From assembly GCA_021521415.1 (NCBI GenBank), contig JAIQDT010001094.1:1-64000 (forward strand): DNA of 64,000 nucleotides, given 5' to 3'. The position numbers and the translations under genes were made by a program. The notes beneath the pieces are model-generated. The model worked only from the letters and a program-made list of their open reading frames with translations, had not been told where the DNA came from and made no database searches. Shown in pieces: positions 43,613 to 55,570 of the stretch. This stretch comes from Bidens hawaiensis (lineage: Eukaryota > Streptophyta > Magnoliopsida > Asterales > Asteraceae). Numbering within the stretch: position 1 is the stretch's first letter; every line of letters begins with the position of its first letter.

Positions 43613-44130
43613 CTATATATATAAACCTTTATTTATTTTTAACAATACACTCACAATTCACTTTGTAGTTCTCACATATTTTATAAAAAAATGGATCGAC
43701 TATATCCAACGATTTATTTTTTTTGGGAGGTGAATGATGCGGTGATAATTAAAGTGATTTCAATGGGGGTAAAACTTTTTATCGAGCATAGGCAAACATC
43801 AGTACATCACAATCGGAGCTGCTTAGACGGCGACCACCACTATAACGGAATCTTGTGGGGGCTCATAACCGGTTGATGCAAGATTATTTTATTGAAAAAC
43901 TTTGTATGATCATGTTTTGTTCTGATGCCGTTTTCGTATGGGTCGCCAACTTGATTTAAAAAAATAACTAATAAAATGATGAGTATTAATTGCAATTAGT
44001 TAAAACGGCTACACTTGATTTAAAAAAGACTTTAGTGAATTAATTTTTATTTACATGGCGTCTATGTGTCATTTTAACTAAACAAGTAGTTAAAACCACT
44101 ACGCATGGCCTAAGAAGTGGGCGCCAATTT
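43613..44130 (+). pseudogene. PIF/Harbinger-like transposon remnant (N-terminal transposase fragment)
   Basis: TATATATATAAACC (about 43613) is followed by a leader and an ATG at 43691 opening a 61-residue frame. Past its stop, in shifted frames, come LMQDYFIE and then text resembling the YD..F.CRFRMGRQL pattern of Harbinger-type ALP1-like proteins (43875-43960). The rest of the transposase is missing. This reading depends on short motifs, so confidence is limited. Confidence 0.4.
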
Positions 44131-44229
44131 TTAATGAGAATTGAAGTTTTAAATAGAAGATATTGGTCTATTACTATTGGCTTAGAATCCTCCCACACCA
44201 ATAAAGATTCTCACACATTATTTTTTTTT

Positions 44230-44893
44230 TCTATACGGTTCATTAGGGCTATACGGTCATATAGAACCTGAATCTTGCAACTTTGTGTCGGATGTTTGTC
44301 GCTCATTGCTTGTCCCTATACGGTCCATATAGGCCTATACGGGCAGTATAGACAATTTTTTTAACACAATTTTAAATATTAATACGTTGATATCTTAAAT
44401 TTTATGTATTAAGTACATAACTACTTGGCTAAGCAAAATATGATATTTTAAAATAGAATAAATTGTCTATTAATAATTACATAACATACATGGCTAAATA
44501 ATTTGTAGCTGTACCATGAAAACATTCGTTTAAAATTATATTATAATACACTTTATAATAGTATATACACAATAATCAATCCATGATTAAGCAAACAAGA
44601 AAACATTTGGCCAAAACATACTGATAACCATCTCATACAGTCGTTTTTCGACGGCGCTTAATAGTGGTCAAAAGTAGGCTGACTTTTTCTGCAAAAGTTT
44701 TATATACGGTCATATAGCCCTATACGACCGTATAGGTTTTATGGTGTGTCAGGGAGCAATACGAGATATTAAACACCTATATTGCTCGTATAGGTTTATA
44801 CGGTCGTATAGGTTGCAAAAAACTTTTTTTTTGTCCCTGACAGTCATGCGTAGCCTACACGGCTCGTATAAGCCTATACGAGCCGTATAGGCA
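44230..44893. repeat. Cluster of TATACG/CGTATAGG palindromes
   Basis: At least five places carry paired CTATACGG- and CCGTATAG-type words (44232, 44314, 44702, 44788 and 44859 on). Two are perfect hairpins: CCTATACG-AC-CGTATAGG at 44719-44736 and GCCTATACG-AGC-CGTATAGGC at 44872-44892. The background is AT-rich and non-coding. Confidence 0.7.
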
Positions 44894-46234
44894 CGTCTAA
44901 CCAGATGAAGGTTGGTGTATGAGGATCAAATCCCTTATTTAATGGCATATTGCTTAGAAAATTTCATGTTTTATGATTTCTTTTAGGTAGGATTCATCAG
45001 GGCCGCCTGGGGGTGGTGTCGGGCGTATCATCGGCCAGGGCACGTTATTTTTAGGGATCAAGATTTTTTTGTATATATTTTCGTATATATACATTTAAAA
45101 TATAAAACTTATAAATCTTTACCATCTAATAATTTTTATGCCCAAAACTTTTTTTTATCAATAATCCATTTAATCAAGTTTAAATTATTAGGCCAAAACT
45201 AAAAACTAAAAAATATATATTAAAACGAAATGCAAAATAAAAGAAATAGTGGTTGATTGAAATTTTTACTTGGCTCCTTCATTCTTTGTGAATGCTGAAC
45301 AACAACCAACCCTGCCGACCACTATTGTTAGTTCGTCGTTGACCACCAGGCTTCTCCGCGTTTGACCAAGCAAGCCACCAAGGACCAGGGTATGTTTTTT
45401 TCCCCAATGTTAGGAGAACTTCACGAATTATCGGTTAGTCATTAGCTGTTACCGTATTTGATTTTAATAATATATTATTCTATGTTTATTATTATAACAT
45501 CAAGTGCCGTTTAAAAAAATTAGTTTATATATTAGTTGTTAGGGCTACGAGACTCTTTATTTCGGCTTGACCGAGGTATTTAAATACTTGAAGACAGTTT
45601 GGGATTCATTAATTTTATTGTTTGGTTGAATCATGAAACTAGGGTTCGTGCATCAAATTTGGAGATTTTAATACTGGTACCGGAAACATTGATACTGAAA
45701 ATCCTAAATGAATACCGACCGGTTTCACGGTTTAGGCATTAATATGCTATTGTCAAAACTTAAACTCTAATTCACAAGTTCAGTTTTCAAGCTGTCCAAA
45801 AATAAAATAACCAAAATACAAGTTCTCCATAATTAATCACATTGTCCAGAATTTAAGCCTAAAACATGGCGGGATACCGGATTTTTAGTAAAGTTGAGCT
45901 AAATTACACACTAGCATCTTATAGTGGGCTAAGACAAGAAGCCCAATTTTTAAAACATATGATATATTATAAATAATTATATAAATCTAATATCAAAAAA
46001 TAAAATTTGTATATAAACAAATCCTACGGTCCGGTCCGGTTTTTTACGGCCGGTTTTCAATAAAAACCGCAAGCCAAACCATTCATTGCGGTTTGAAAAT
46101 TTTGAAGCCGACCGACCGAATGTAAAAAAAGAACCGACCGCAAAGCCAAACCGATGACCGGCTTGGACGGTTTCACGGTTTTAAACTATGAACACCGTAA
46201 TCGTACCGATGTCGTTACTGTAACATATGTGGCC
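44894..46234. other. Intergenic stretch upstream of TIM17
   Basis: AT-rich DNA with GGTTT/CCGGTTTT-rich low-complexity sequence at 46020-46190 and a hAT-like end CAGGGCCGCCTGGGGG at 44999 with no partner found. No gene was seen. Confidence 0.5.
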
Positions 46235-46242
46235 TATATATA
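46235..46242 (+). promoter_or_regulatory. TATA box of TIM17
   Basis: TATATATA, about 30 bp before a leader starting near 46265-46275. The leader ends in a strong donor, GACGAGGAG|GTAAAT, at 46315/46316. Confidence 0.6.
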
Positions 46243-46315
46243 GCAAAGCAAAAGAAAACTCAATATCTCCGTACTAATTCGCCACACACTTGACAATCTC
46301 TCCGGCGACGAGGAG

Positions 46316-47461
46316 GTAAATTTTTAGTACTCGTTAATTAATTTTTAATTTAACGCTAGCAGTTGATCCAATTGCTTGTTGATTGAGCTAATTACACTAC
46401 CGTCGTATGGCTGTTATATCTTTGATTACATGATTGGGGATCTGTAGATAATATATTAGGTCAAGTTTTTCAAGTTGTAAAATCAACTCTCTGAAAAATT
46501 AGGGGTTTTGGTTAAAAAGCTGGTTTGTTATTCCCAATTTAGCTTCCAAATTATTTTCCATGAATTCTGGCCTCGGGTTTTTCATGAATATGTGCACGGT
46601 TTGGTTTGGTTTGGACTAAAACGGACCAAACTAAAAACTGAAACTTTGCTTTCTGAGTTATTGAAAACCGTTTGGTTTTGGTTTTCGGTTTGGGTTTGAT
46701 TCGGTTTCGGTTTCGCCATTTGAGCTTGAAAGTTTTGGGTCGAAAAACATTTTGGCCCAAAACAATGATTTTGGGCCTAAATCGTTTCGTTAATTAGTAA
46801 CTATCTGATTATTATATATTTGGGCTCAAAATTTTAGTTAAATATACATTTGAGTTTAAAATTTACTAATTTTTTCTAAATTACTTGAAATAAAAAATAA
46901 AATATGAAAATCTATAAATTTTTGGGTTTGATTTGTGCAGAAATGATTTTGATCAGAGGTGTGCACGGTTTGGTTTCGGTCGGTTTGGACTACAACCAAA
47001 CCAAAAACTGAATCTTGGGTTTCACTGTTCGGTTTTCCGTTTTTTGGTTTGGGTTCAGTTTCAGTTTTGCCATTTGAGCTTGAAATTATTGGGTTAAATA
47101 ATTTTGGGCTTAAATCATTATTTTTATTAATAACTATTTGATTATTTTTCATCTGGGCTAAAATATTTGAGTTGAATATTTGTAAAAATATAAATTTGTG
47201 TTAAATATTTGTTTATTTCTTTAAATCACTTAATATGAAAAGTAAAATATGAAAGTCTGTAAATTCAGTTCGGTTCGGTTTTTACTAGGTTTTTATAAAA
47301 TCATAAACAAAATTGTCGGTTTTTGTTTCGGTTTGCTTTTTCCGGGTTCGGATTGTTTTTTTTTTTGTTTTCATACGCACTCTTAAATTTGATGTAAGGT
47401 TAGTAATGTGCAAGTCGTATATTTAAGGTGTATATCGTTTTTAAGAGAAACTTTTTCTTAG
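46316..47461 (+). other. Intron in the 5' UTR of TIM17
   Basis: Donor GTAAAT at 46316 and acceptor CTTTTTCTTAG at 47451-47461 would remove 1.15 kb between a short leader exon and the coding exon. Two tandem copies of a GTGCACGGTTTGG repeat lie inside. The intron is inferred from splice signals and the leader position only. Confidence 0.55.
46591..47395 (+). repeat. Tandem GTGCACGGTTTGG repeat (about 369-bp period), hAT-MITE-like
   Basis: Copies begin TGTGCACGGTTTGGTTT at 46591 and TGTGCACGGTTTGGTTTC at 46960. Both continue with ACCAAAC..AAAACTGAA, CGCCATTTGAGCTTGAAA/TGCCATTTGAGCTTGAAA and GGGCTTAAATC-like text. Such GGTTTGG-rich repeats are usually hAT-type MITEs; a clear right end and target duplication were not found. 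Confidence 0.6.
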
Positions 47462-47491
47462 AATGATAACATTTGTCAAATGGAAGGTTAA

Positions 47492-48169
47492 ATGGGAACC
47501 CCGGAGACCTCTCGCGAACCATGTCCGGACCGAATACTAGATGACATCGGTGGAGCGTTTAGCATGGGTGTGATTGGTGGTTCAGCCTTCCACTTCTTGA
47601 AAGGCACTTACAACTCTCCCAAAGGCGACCGCTTGCTAGGCGGGATTCAAGCAGTGCAGATGAATGCTCCACGCGTTGGTGGCAGTTTTGCAGTCTGGGG
47701 CGGCTTGTTCTCCACTTTTGATTGCACAATGGTGTATCTCCGCCAGAAAGAGGATCCTTGGAACTCGATAATAGCCGGTGCTGCCACTGGTGGGTTCCTC
47801 CAGATGCGCCAGGGGCTTGGTGCCGCCTCCCGGTCTGCGGCTTTTGGTGGTATTTTACTTGCTATGATCGAGGGAGCGGGAATCATGTTGAATAAGATCA
47901 TGAGTGCACCTCAGAATCTTCCTCCTATGGTAGAGGCCATGCCGCCTAATATGAGCGGTGTACCGCCAGTTCCGATGGGCCATCTTTCTAATCAACCTCA
48001 AGTAAACATCGATAGTGTGCCGTCTCCATCATCTTCGTCGTCGTCATCATGGTTTGGAGGGCTGTTTGGTGGTGGAAAAGAGAAGGAACCCGCCCCAAGT
48101 AATGGTGCGAAGACACAGGTTTTGGAGAGCTTTGATGCTCCAAACCCACCTTCATTTGAATACAAATGA
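47492..48169 (+). CDS. TIM17: TIM17, mitochondrial inner membrane import translocase subunit (225 aa)
   Basis: Core subunit of the TIM23 complex, which passes presequence proteins across or into the inner mitochondrial membrane. The start [21 protein letters not shown] (about residues 11-31) is a hallmark of Tim17. Four Gly-rich membrane segments lie at about 20-37, 62-80, 88-106 and 113-132, including [16 protein letters not shown] and [20 protein letters not shown]. The tail beyond residue 135 is Pro/Ser-rich and ends in a [20 protein letters not shown] stretch, as in plant TIM17-2-like proteins. The coding region is a single intact exon of normal length. Just upstream, 47462-47491 holds two out-of-frame ATGs, one opening a three-codon frame (ATGGAAGGTTAA) that overlaps the true start region. 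Confidence 0.95.
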   Translation: MGTPETSREPCPDRILDDIGGAFSMGVIGGSAFHFLKGTYNSPKGDRLLGGIQAVQMNAPRVGGSFAVWGGLFSTFDCTMVYLRQKEDPWNSIIAGAATGGFLQMRQGLGAASRSAAFGGILLAMIEGAGIMLNKIMSAPQNLPPMVEAMPPNMSGVPPVPMGHLSNQPQVNIDSVPSPSSSSSSSWFGGLFGGGKEKEPAPSNGAKTQVLESFDAPNPPSFEYK

Positions 48170-48568
48170 ATAGGTACTATGAAAATCAGGAAAGATATTT
48201 GAAGCGTATTCATTTATGTTAAAAGCAAATGTTCAAGTGTAGGTTGTTTAACATGTTATGCTTTGACATAATGAAAGTTATCATGGTTTATCTAGATTAT
48301 AATGTGCTCATTATATCAAAGTTGTATATTTTGCAATTTGGAAGCCAACGACTTGAGAAATCCTGAGGTTTAAAAGCTTATATGATATCCATTGCAAACT
48401 TGGTTAGTTGGTTTATGAGCTTATGAAATCACATCATGAATAACTTAGGACATGTTCGTAACGCTTTACTTTTTATAACTTTCCTATTCCTAATAATAAT
48501 AAAGTAAGTTCTAACAAGTAGCCTTACATTATCATATGATTGAATTATTACATCCATTATTATGTATT

Positions 48569-48622
<54 letters not shown>

Positions 48623-49309
48623 TAATTAATTGATTAAAAGCTGCTTTATCAATTTTCTTTATATCCATCAAAAGATGTCATGAAGCAACATCTGTATTTT
48701 ATTGGATGGATCACACCTTCAATCAATTTTAGTTTGTTAAAAACAATAATAATATAATTAAAATTTTAATAAACATCTTATTATAGTTTTATACTTAAAA
48801 AGGAAAAAAAACTTAAAAAGAGGATGAGAGCATGTACACTGTTGTGAAATGTTTTTTTATTGAGTTGTTTTTGAGGGTTGTGTTATTAGGTTTAATTAAG
48901 TGATGAAATTGACTAATCAATATGATTATATTAAAATGGACAAATAATCCACAAAAGCATGCGTTATAGAGAAATGACGACAAATATTATCTCTCATGCT
49001 TTGTTCTCGAGGTCAGAAAATGACACCACGATCAGAAATTAAATAAAACAACTCTAACTTTTAAAAAATACTATAACTTTATCCGTGTTTAAAAAACAAA
49101 AATACATCCAATATACAAAGTTGTAGTTTAGGCATAATGCAAATTTGTAAACTTATATACACTATACAATAATCAAAATGAGATAAATTATTAATGATTA
49201 TAAATGGGTTGGGTTGGGTTGGGTTGGGTTGGGTGACCAAACCAATGGTTTTCAAAGGTTAGATGATTACAAGATGAGTGGGACCAAAACTACGAAATGG
49301 AGATGCATC
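48170..49309. other. 3' flank of TIM17, no further gene
   Basis: AT-rich, with a (TAA)n microsatellite at 48571-48621 and a (GGGTT)5 run at about 49206-49234. The latter is not the plant telomere word TTTAGGG. Confidence 0.6.
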
Positions 49310-51376
49310 CAAATTTCATATCCTCCTCTTACACCGCTTTTAAAACCCGGCAACGGGATTCGGCCTATTACAGTGGGTACTATATGGACTTATTGCAGTG
49401 GGTACTATATGGAGGCGTTTAGTTTCTAAGGTGGCTATGAAAGGGGCTGGCAAAGAAATAATCAAATACCTTAATGATTTCCAGTTTGGGGTTGGTGTGT
49501 CGGGTGGTGCGGAGGCCATATTACATAGCGCCAACAGGGTATTGAGTGAGCGCCATACTGATGGGTCTCTTGCAATGCTTACAGTTGATTTTTCTAATGC
49601 ACTTAATATGGTGGATAGATCAGCTTTACTTCATGAGGTAAGGATCAGATGCCCTATTTCCTTGTGGGTGGAATTTTTATATGGGCAGCCATCAAGACTA
49701 TATCTTGGGGATGATAATATTTGGTCCACCACAGGGGTTCAACAAGGAGACCCATTGGGACCACTTCTTTTTCCCTTGTTTTACACCCCCTTGTGTATCA
49801 TATTCGAGACAATTGCAAGCTTCTTCTTCATGCATGGTATCTTGATGATGGGACAGTCATAGGAGATTCAATGGAGGTGGCTAAAGTGCTGGATATCATT
49901 AAGGTGACAGGTCCAACTTTGGGTCTTGAACTGAATATTAAGAAAACTGAGCTATTTTGGCCTTCTTGTGATGGTACGAAGTCTCGTGACGGTTTATTCC
50001 CTGCTGACATCGGGAGACCATTATTAGGGGTGAAGCTTCTTGGGGGAGTTGTTAGTAAAGACACCGGGTTTATTAAGGGTTTGGCAAAGAAGAGAGCTAC
50101 TAATGCTGTTGATTTGATGCGTCTTCTCCCAAAACTTAGTGACCCGCAGAGTGAGTTACTTTTGCTTCGATCATGTATGGGTATTGCTAAACTTTTCTTC
50201 GGTTTGAGAACATGCCAACCTGTACACATGATGGAGGCAGCGGTGTTTTTCGACAAGGGATTGCGTGAGGCGATCGAGGACATTGTAGTTTGTGGAGGTC
50301 CTTTCTTTGGAGACCTCCAATGGCGACTTGCTTCCTTACCCATTAAGAATGGGGGTTTGGGGTTGTATTCGGCAGTAGAGGCTTCCTCTTATGCGTTTGT
50401 GGCCTCGAGAGCCCAATCATAGGTGCTTCAGGATCACATTTTGCGAGACAGTGGTATATGTGGGATGGATTCTGATTATTCTTGTTCTCTGGCTTGTCTT
50501 CGTGATATGATTCCAAGCGTCGATTTTAGCAGTTTCTCTAACAAAGAGACCACCCCCTCTAAAGCCTAGCATGCATTGGCGAGCGCTCTTTTTAGTAAAA
50601 TTGTTCACGACATGGAGTCACACTTTAACATGACAAGCAGACAAAAAGCCATTTTTGAGTGTCTACAAGCACCACATGCTCAAGATTTTCTTCTTGCTAT
50701 CCCTATAGATGGGTTAGGCCAGCATATGTCTCCAGTGGAGTATCGTAGTATCCTTAAGTATCGCCTCATGATTCCTCTATTTCCGGTTGATGAGATATGT
50801 CCTGTTTGTCGTAAGGCGTGTTTAGACTCATATGGGGAGCACGCGGTGCACTGTAAAGAGCTCCCGGGGTTCAAGTACCGACACGATCTGGTTAGGGATG
50901 TGCTCTTTGATATATTCAGGCGAGCTAGAATTTCTGTTAAGAAAGAAGCACCTGTGAATTTTCTGACTGACCCATCAGAGGGAAGATCATCTCTTCGACC
51001 GGCTGACGTTTTGGTGTTTGGATGGATAGAAGGGAAACACGTGTGTGTGGATTTAACAGGGGTTTCTCCTTTGGTGGGCTTAGGGAGTAGTGGTTACGCA
51101 GTCGGTCAAGCCGCATTAAAAGCTGCTTCAGGTAAGGTGGCAAAACATGAAAAGGCATGTCTTGACAACCAACATGTATTTATTCCTTTTGCTTTTGACA
51201 CTTTTGGTTTCCTCGTGCTTGAAGCTGTGGAGCTACTTACCCGTGTTCAGCGAGTCATGCATAGTAATGTTATGACTCCAAGATCAGCAAATATAGTTTT
51301 TAAAAGATTGGGTTTTGCGATTCAAAAAGGGGTAGCGGCGCTGCTTGTTGCCCGCTTGCCTTCTGTTTCGATGTAA
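49310..51376 (+). pseudogene. Decayed LINE: reverse transcriptase, CCHC knuckle and endonuclease-like C-terminus
   Basis: Truncated non-LTR retrotransposon. PLLKPGNGIRP opens the RT at about 49325, followed by LNDFQFGVGVSGGAEA, LTVDFSNALNMVDRSALLHE, GVQQGDPLGPLLF, then in another frame LLHAWYLDDGTVIGD (the YxDD motif, here YLDD) and LGLELNIKKTELFWPS. The C-terminal part (50576-51376) has CPVCRKACLDSYGEHAVHC, a Cys2-His-Cys knuckle, then LRPADVLVFGW..HVCVDLTG, which resembles a PD-(D/E)XK endonuclease core. Breaks: a 25-bp duplication (49371/49396), a probable 1-bp loss near 49778, TAG at 50420-50422 and TAG at 50567-50569. The 5' part is missing. Confidence 0.8.
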
Positions 51377-52827
51377 TCTAAACTTTTCTTTAATAAGATT
51401 TTAAACCTATGCTTGTATCTCTAAGGACAAGAAGAATAAAAGTATAATACCTTATATCTGTGTTTCTATTGTAAAAACAAAAAAAAGCAATACAAAATTT
51501 AAAAGAAAATGGAGTTTAGAGCTTTAGACAAAAAAAAATACTTTTTATTTTATTGTGTTATCTATGGTAAATTAAGATCATTTATATGTTAATTGGCTAA
51601 CTAAGTTTACAAGGATCTGATTGTGTTAAACAAATCTGATTAAGGTAAAACTCTTCATATAGAGAAATTGAAGTAGGCATCAAGGATTACCAACCTAAAA
51701 ATCTCACCATATTTGATGGAACTATGGAAGTACTCATAAAGGTAACCATCTTAACAAGTAAACTATCATTGTCACCAAGCACGATAAAATTGAAGGGAGA
51801 TATAATGAAATAGAAAATGGAATTTGAGTTTGGGAGGATTAAAAAATCACACCAATATTTTTTTACCATCAAGATTATTAGGCCGTTAGTTACGATAGTG
51901 ATAGAATATGGGCTAGACATGTAATATTAGACCGTTCGTTACAACAGTGATAGCATAGAGACTAAACATGTAATATGATGTCTTATACTAACACCTATGA
52001 TATTAAGCTTTAATTATAAGAAGTTATTGAGTTTTCTATGCACCCTAAAAGTATGTGGTCTAAGTAATAAAGTAAGAAACAACAATAGCCATGCTTTGAG
52101 AGCTAAAGTGTGACAAGTTAGCTTTTGCTTAAGAGTATCAACTATCTAGTGTTAATACTTTGTTACGAAAGTTTAAACCAAAATACAAAGGACAAGATTA
52201 AAAATGTCATAATCTAATGTCAGTTAAAGAAGAGATGTAGGCACACATTAGGTTACATGATAGGAGATGGCTTGAATACTAATGTAAGGTAAATAATTAA
52301 TCCAATTTAACCAATGCTATTAAAGATTTAATGTCAGTGGTATGCTTTTGAAGATAATACGCGTGAGTTTTGCCATCTTATGTCGTGTAAATATGTATAT
52401 ACACTTCAGCATACCTAAAGTAAAGCTATCAATGAAGAATGCCAAACGAAGAGTTCATGGATAAGACGTGTTGGTTCCATTCGATAAGGAAGCTGAGCAT
52501 CCATCGATAGACGAGGTGGAGGAACCAATTAAGGGTCCACCGTTGGAAGGGTTTAGAACTTGCTCAAGTCCTAGAAGGAGACGAAGAAGGCCGGCGGCCT
52601 CCTTTTCCACCAACGGTCCAACACTCAAGTTGAGAAGGAGGTTAAAAGAGAATTTTATCAAGAAGTTGAAAGAAGACTTATAGTGAAAAAAGTTTCATGT
52701 AAAAGTAGTGGCCAGGTGACAAATTGGTTAGCTACAAGGGAATGCAATCTGAAATAATGATAAATAGAATAAGTTTAAGCAACACAAAACAAGATATTTC
52801 TGGTACCCTAGATGTCAAGGTACACAA
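51377..52827. other. Intergenic stretch with one unexplained short frame
   Basis: Mostly AT-rich. A frame at 52468-52683 (+, 71 codons) is Arg/Lys-rich (SPRRRRRRPAASFS, LRRRLKENFIKKLKEDL) with better composition than the surroundings. Its DNA also contains an inverted CCGTTGG/CCAACGG pair. No family was recognised. Confidence 0.4.
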
Positions 52828-53440
52828 TGTTGGAAAATTAATTAGAAATGTGTGTGAATGAATGTCTCAAAAGTTGGTCAAACGATTTAATGATAATAAT
52901 TATTCTCTTAATGATTATTATTATTAATTTCGGTTTTGAGCATTTCGTAACTGATAGTCAATGACATTAATGATCATTATTCAGTAATGATTATTAGTTT
53001 CTGTTTCATTGAACTAATGATTTCATAACTGATGGTCAATAACATTAATGATCATTATTCAGTAATGATTATTATTTTCTGTTTCATTGTACTAATGATG
53101 ACCATTATGATGATAATTATGCACTAATTACTAAGTATTATTATGGTTAACAATAAGTTATGAGTTTTAGTTTTATTGATATAAAACTAGATGAAATGCT
53201 TCAGTTCATACACCCAGATGGAAAAACACACAACTCTATCTTCCTCTCTGCTGCAACATCATACGATTTCGTTTCAGACAAGTGATCAAGTCCGACAGTC
53301 CGCTACTGCTTCGAACCGGAGTACCCTGGGAACAGACCGCGAATCTGTTTAAGGGAATTGTGTCAAACACAAGCCCGGTTTACCGTTATCATTTATTGTT
53401 TCTATTTATTATTTCTGGTTCTAATACAGGAATACCAACA
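52828..53440 (+). repeat. 5' LTR of the decayed Copia element
   Basis: Starts TGTTGGAAAATTAATTAG and ends GGAATACCAACA. The first half is built of AATGATCATTATTC and TAATGATTATTA words in direct copies. Confidence 0.93.
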
Positions 53441-53685
53441 AACTTAAACAGATTACTAATTGTTCCTGTGTTTTCGTTTCAGAATGGAATCCCAATAATG
53501 GGTTGTATACATCAAGGCAGACCATAATGGGTCAAGCACATCGGCCTTGAAATGACTTTATGTGGCAGCTCAATTTCTTTTGTCTAGTTCCGATGCTAGT
53601 GATCCAATGGACTTCGCAGCTTTCTTTGGGCCGAAGTGTAACATTGTTAAGCAGACTAATTTAGCAGGTCTGATGGGTTGGGCCT

Positions 53686-54300
53686 ATGGGCCGAAGTAAA
53701 AATGCTCCCGCGATTGCTACTTTTGCTGTAGCGGTCACAACCAGTTTGGTTGCACCACTGCCTAATGCAGTTATGTCTCATGCTGAGAAACCGGAAAAAT
53801 TCACCGGTGTGAATTTTAAAAAGTGGCAGCAAAAGATATTCTTTTATCTGACCACGTTGAACCTAGCGAGGTTCTTGACTGAAACCGTTCCCCATGTTGA
53901 TAAAAGGGAAATGGATGCTCATTCGGTGAGCGCGGTTCAAGCTTGGAATCATTCGGATTTCTTGTGCCAGAATTATGTTTTGAATGGTATGGTGGATGCA
54001 TTGTACAATGTGTAATGCAAGTCCAAGACTGCCAAAAAGTTATGGAAGTCTTTAGACCGCAAATACAAAACAAAAGATGTATGTGTTAAAAAGTTCGCGG
54101 TGGCTAAATTCTTGGACTTTAAAATGGGAAAGGCTTCAATCTTGGTCCTAAGGGGAGAAATAATAATAATAATAAATAAATAATAATATTAATTTTATTA
54201 ATAAAATAAAGTTCCAATGAACTTGTTACAATTGTGGAAAGCAAGATAATAGGGCCAATGAGTGTAAGCTTCCAAAGAATGAAAATGCTCGAAAAGTAAA
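53686..54300 (+). pseudogene. gag: Copia gag remnant
   Basis: PEKFTGVNFKKWQQKIFFYL and VQAWNHSDFLCQNYVLNGM (53781-54000) are typical of the Copia gag core. A TAA at about 54013 stops the frame, which otherwise continues as KTAKKLWKSLDRKYKTKD. After a gap with an (AAT)n run, CYNCGKQDNRANEC (about 54227) is the zinc knuckle, with Asn where His is expected. Confidence 0.75.
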
Positions 54301-55311
54301 TATGGTTTGTGAGGTTGATAACCTCTCGATTATGGTCACCAAAGTTAACTTGTGTCGAAGCAAAACAAACAAGATCGTCATTCGAAAAGATTAAACGATT
54401 CATCGAACCGCTCGAGATGATCCACACTTATGTGTGTGATCTAAAAGTAATTCCTACTCGTGTAGGGAGTAAGTACTTCGTCACGTTTATTGATGATAGT
54501 ACAAGGTATTGCAATGTGTACTTACCTAAGAGTAAAGACGAGGCTATTGATAAGTTTATCGTGTTCAAAGCCGAAGTTGAGAATCAACTAACTCGGAAAA
54601 TCAAAAGAGTAAGGAGTGACCGAGGAGGTGAATATGTTTCACTTTTTTTTTATTTGTGTGAAAGACATGGAATCATACATGAACTCACGCCTCCTTACTC
54701 CCCTCAATCAAATGGCATAGCGGAACGCAAGAACCGCACTTTGAAACAAAAGATGAATGCCATGATGATAAGTTCTGGTTTAAGCCAAGACATGTGGGGG
54801 AAGCAATCTTATCGGCGAATTATGTCTTAAACATGATACCCAATAAGAAGAAATATGTAACTCCATACGAATTATGGAATGGAAATAAACCATCATATAA
54901 ATACTTGCGAGTATGGGGTGCCTAGCCAAGGTAGTAGTAACACCACAGAAACGGCTACTAATAGGACCCAAAACAGTGGATTGTATATTTATAAGATACA
55001 CTCGTTCTGGTGGTGCATTTCGTTTTCTTGTGCATGATTTCAAGAACCCTGGAATAAACAAAGGCACCAGACTAGAAACAAAGGATGCATCATCGTTTGA
55101 ACATATGTTCCCATGCTTAGGTAAAGGAAAACTGAGTTGTTTTAGACCGGTTAAGGAAATTGTTCTATAAAACGAGGGTGCAAAAGATGAACCTCGAGAA
55201 CAATCCGAAATAGAGGAAGTTGAAATTAGAAAGAGTAAACGGGAAAGGATTGAAAAATCCTTCGGCTCTGACTTCCTTACCTACATGGCAGAAGATGAAA
55301 CTCAAATGTAA
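54301..55311 (+). pseudogene. Copia integrase remnant
   Basis: IHTYVCDLKVIPTRVGSKYF, VTFIDDSTRYC, VRSDRGGEYVS and PYSPQSNGIAERKNRTLK (54418-54750) form the integrase core with its D, D, E residues. The frame then shifts to NKKKYVTPYELWNGNKPSYK, WGCLAKVVV and FGSDFLTYMAEDE (54845-55305), the C-terminal part of Copia integrase and the linker to RT. A TAA at 55168-55170 and the shift near 54795 break it. Confidence 0.8.
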
Positions 55312-55570
55312 CAACAAACTTAATGATAATTACTATTATTAATTTCAGTTTCAAATGTTGCGCTAATGATCATTATTCTGTTTTATTACACTTTAATGAT
55401 CATTATGATGTTTGTTATGATTTTTATGATAATTACTAAGTATCATTATGACGTTTGTTATGTTTTCAAATGTTGCACTAATAATCATTATTCTGTTTTA
55501 TTACACTTTAATGATCATTATGACGTTTGTTATGATTTTATGATAATTACTAAGTATCATAGCCATAAAA
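55312..55570 (+). repeat. LTR-like insertion within Copia pol
   Basis: Two direct copies (about 55350-55450 and 55470-55565) of CATTATTCTGTTTTATTACA and GATAATTACTAAGTATCAT words. Both resemble the U3 part of the element's own LTRs. It lies exactly between the integrase linker and the RT. Confidence 0.65.

Noticed and set aside
44999..45060. hAT-like terminus CAGGGCCGCCTGGGGG as a full element
   Set aside because: No matching inverted end or 8-bp duplication could be found.
47647..48213. Minus-strand frames opposite TIM17
   Set aside because: Shadows of an intact, well-recognised coding region.
49206..49234. Telomere-like GGGTT repeat
   Set aside because: Five GGGTT units are not the TTTAGGG plant repeat and are flanked by ordinary AT-rich DNA; a simple microsatellite.
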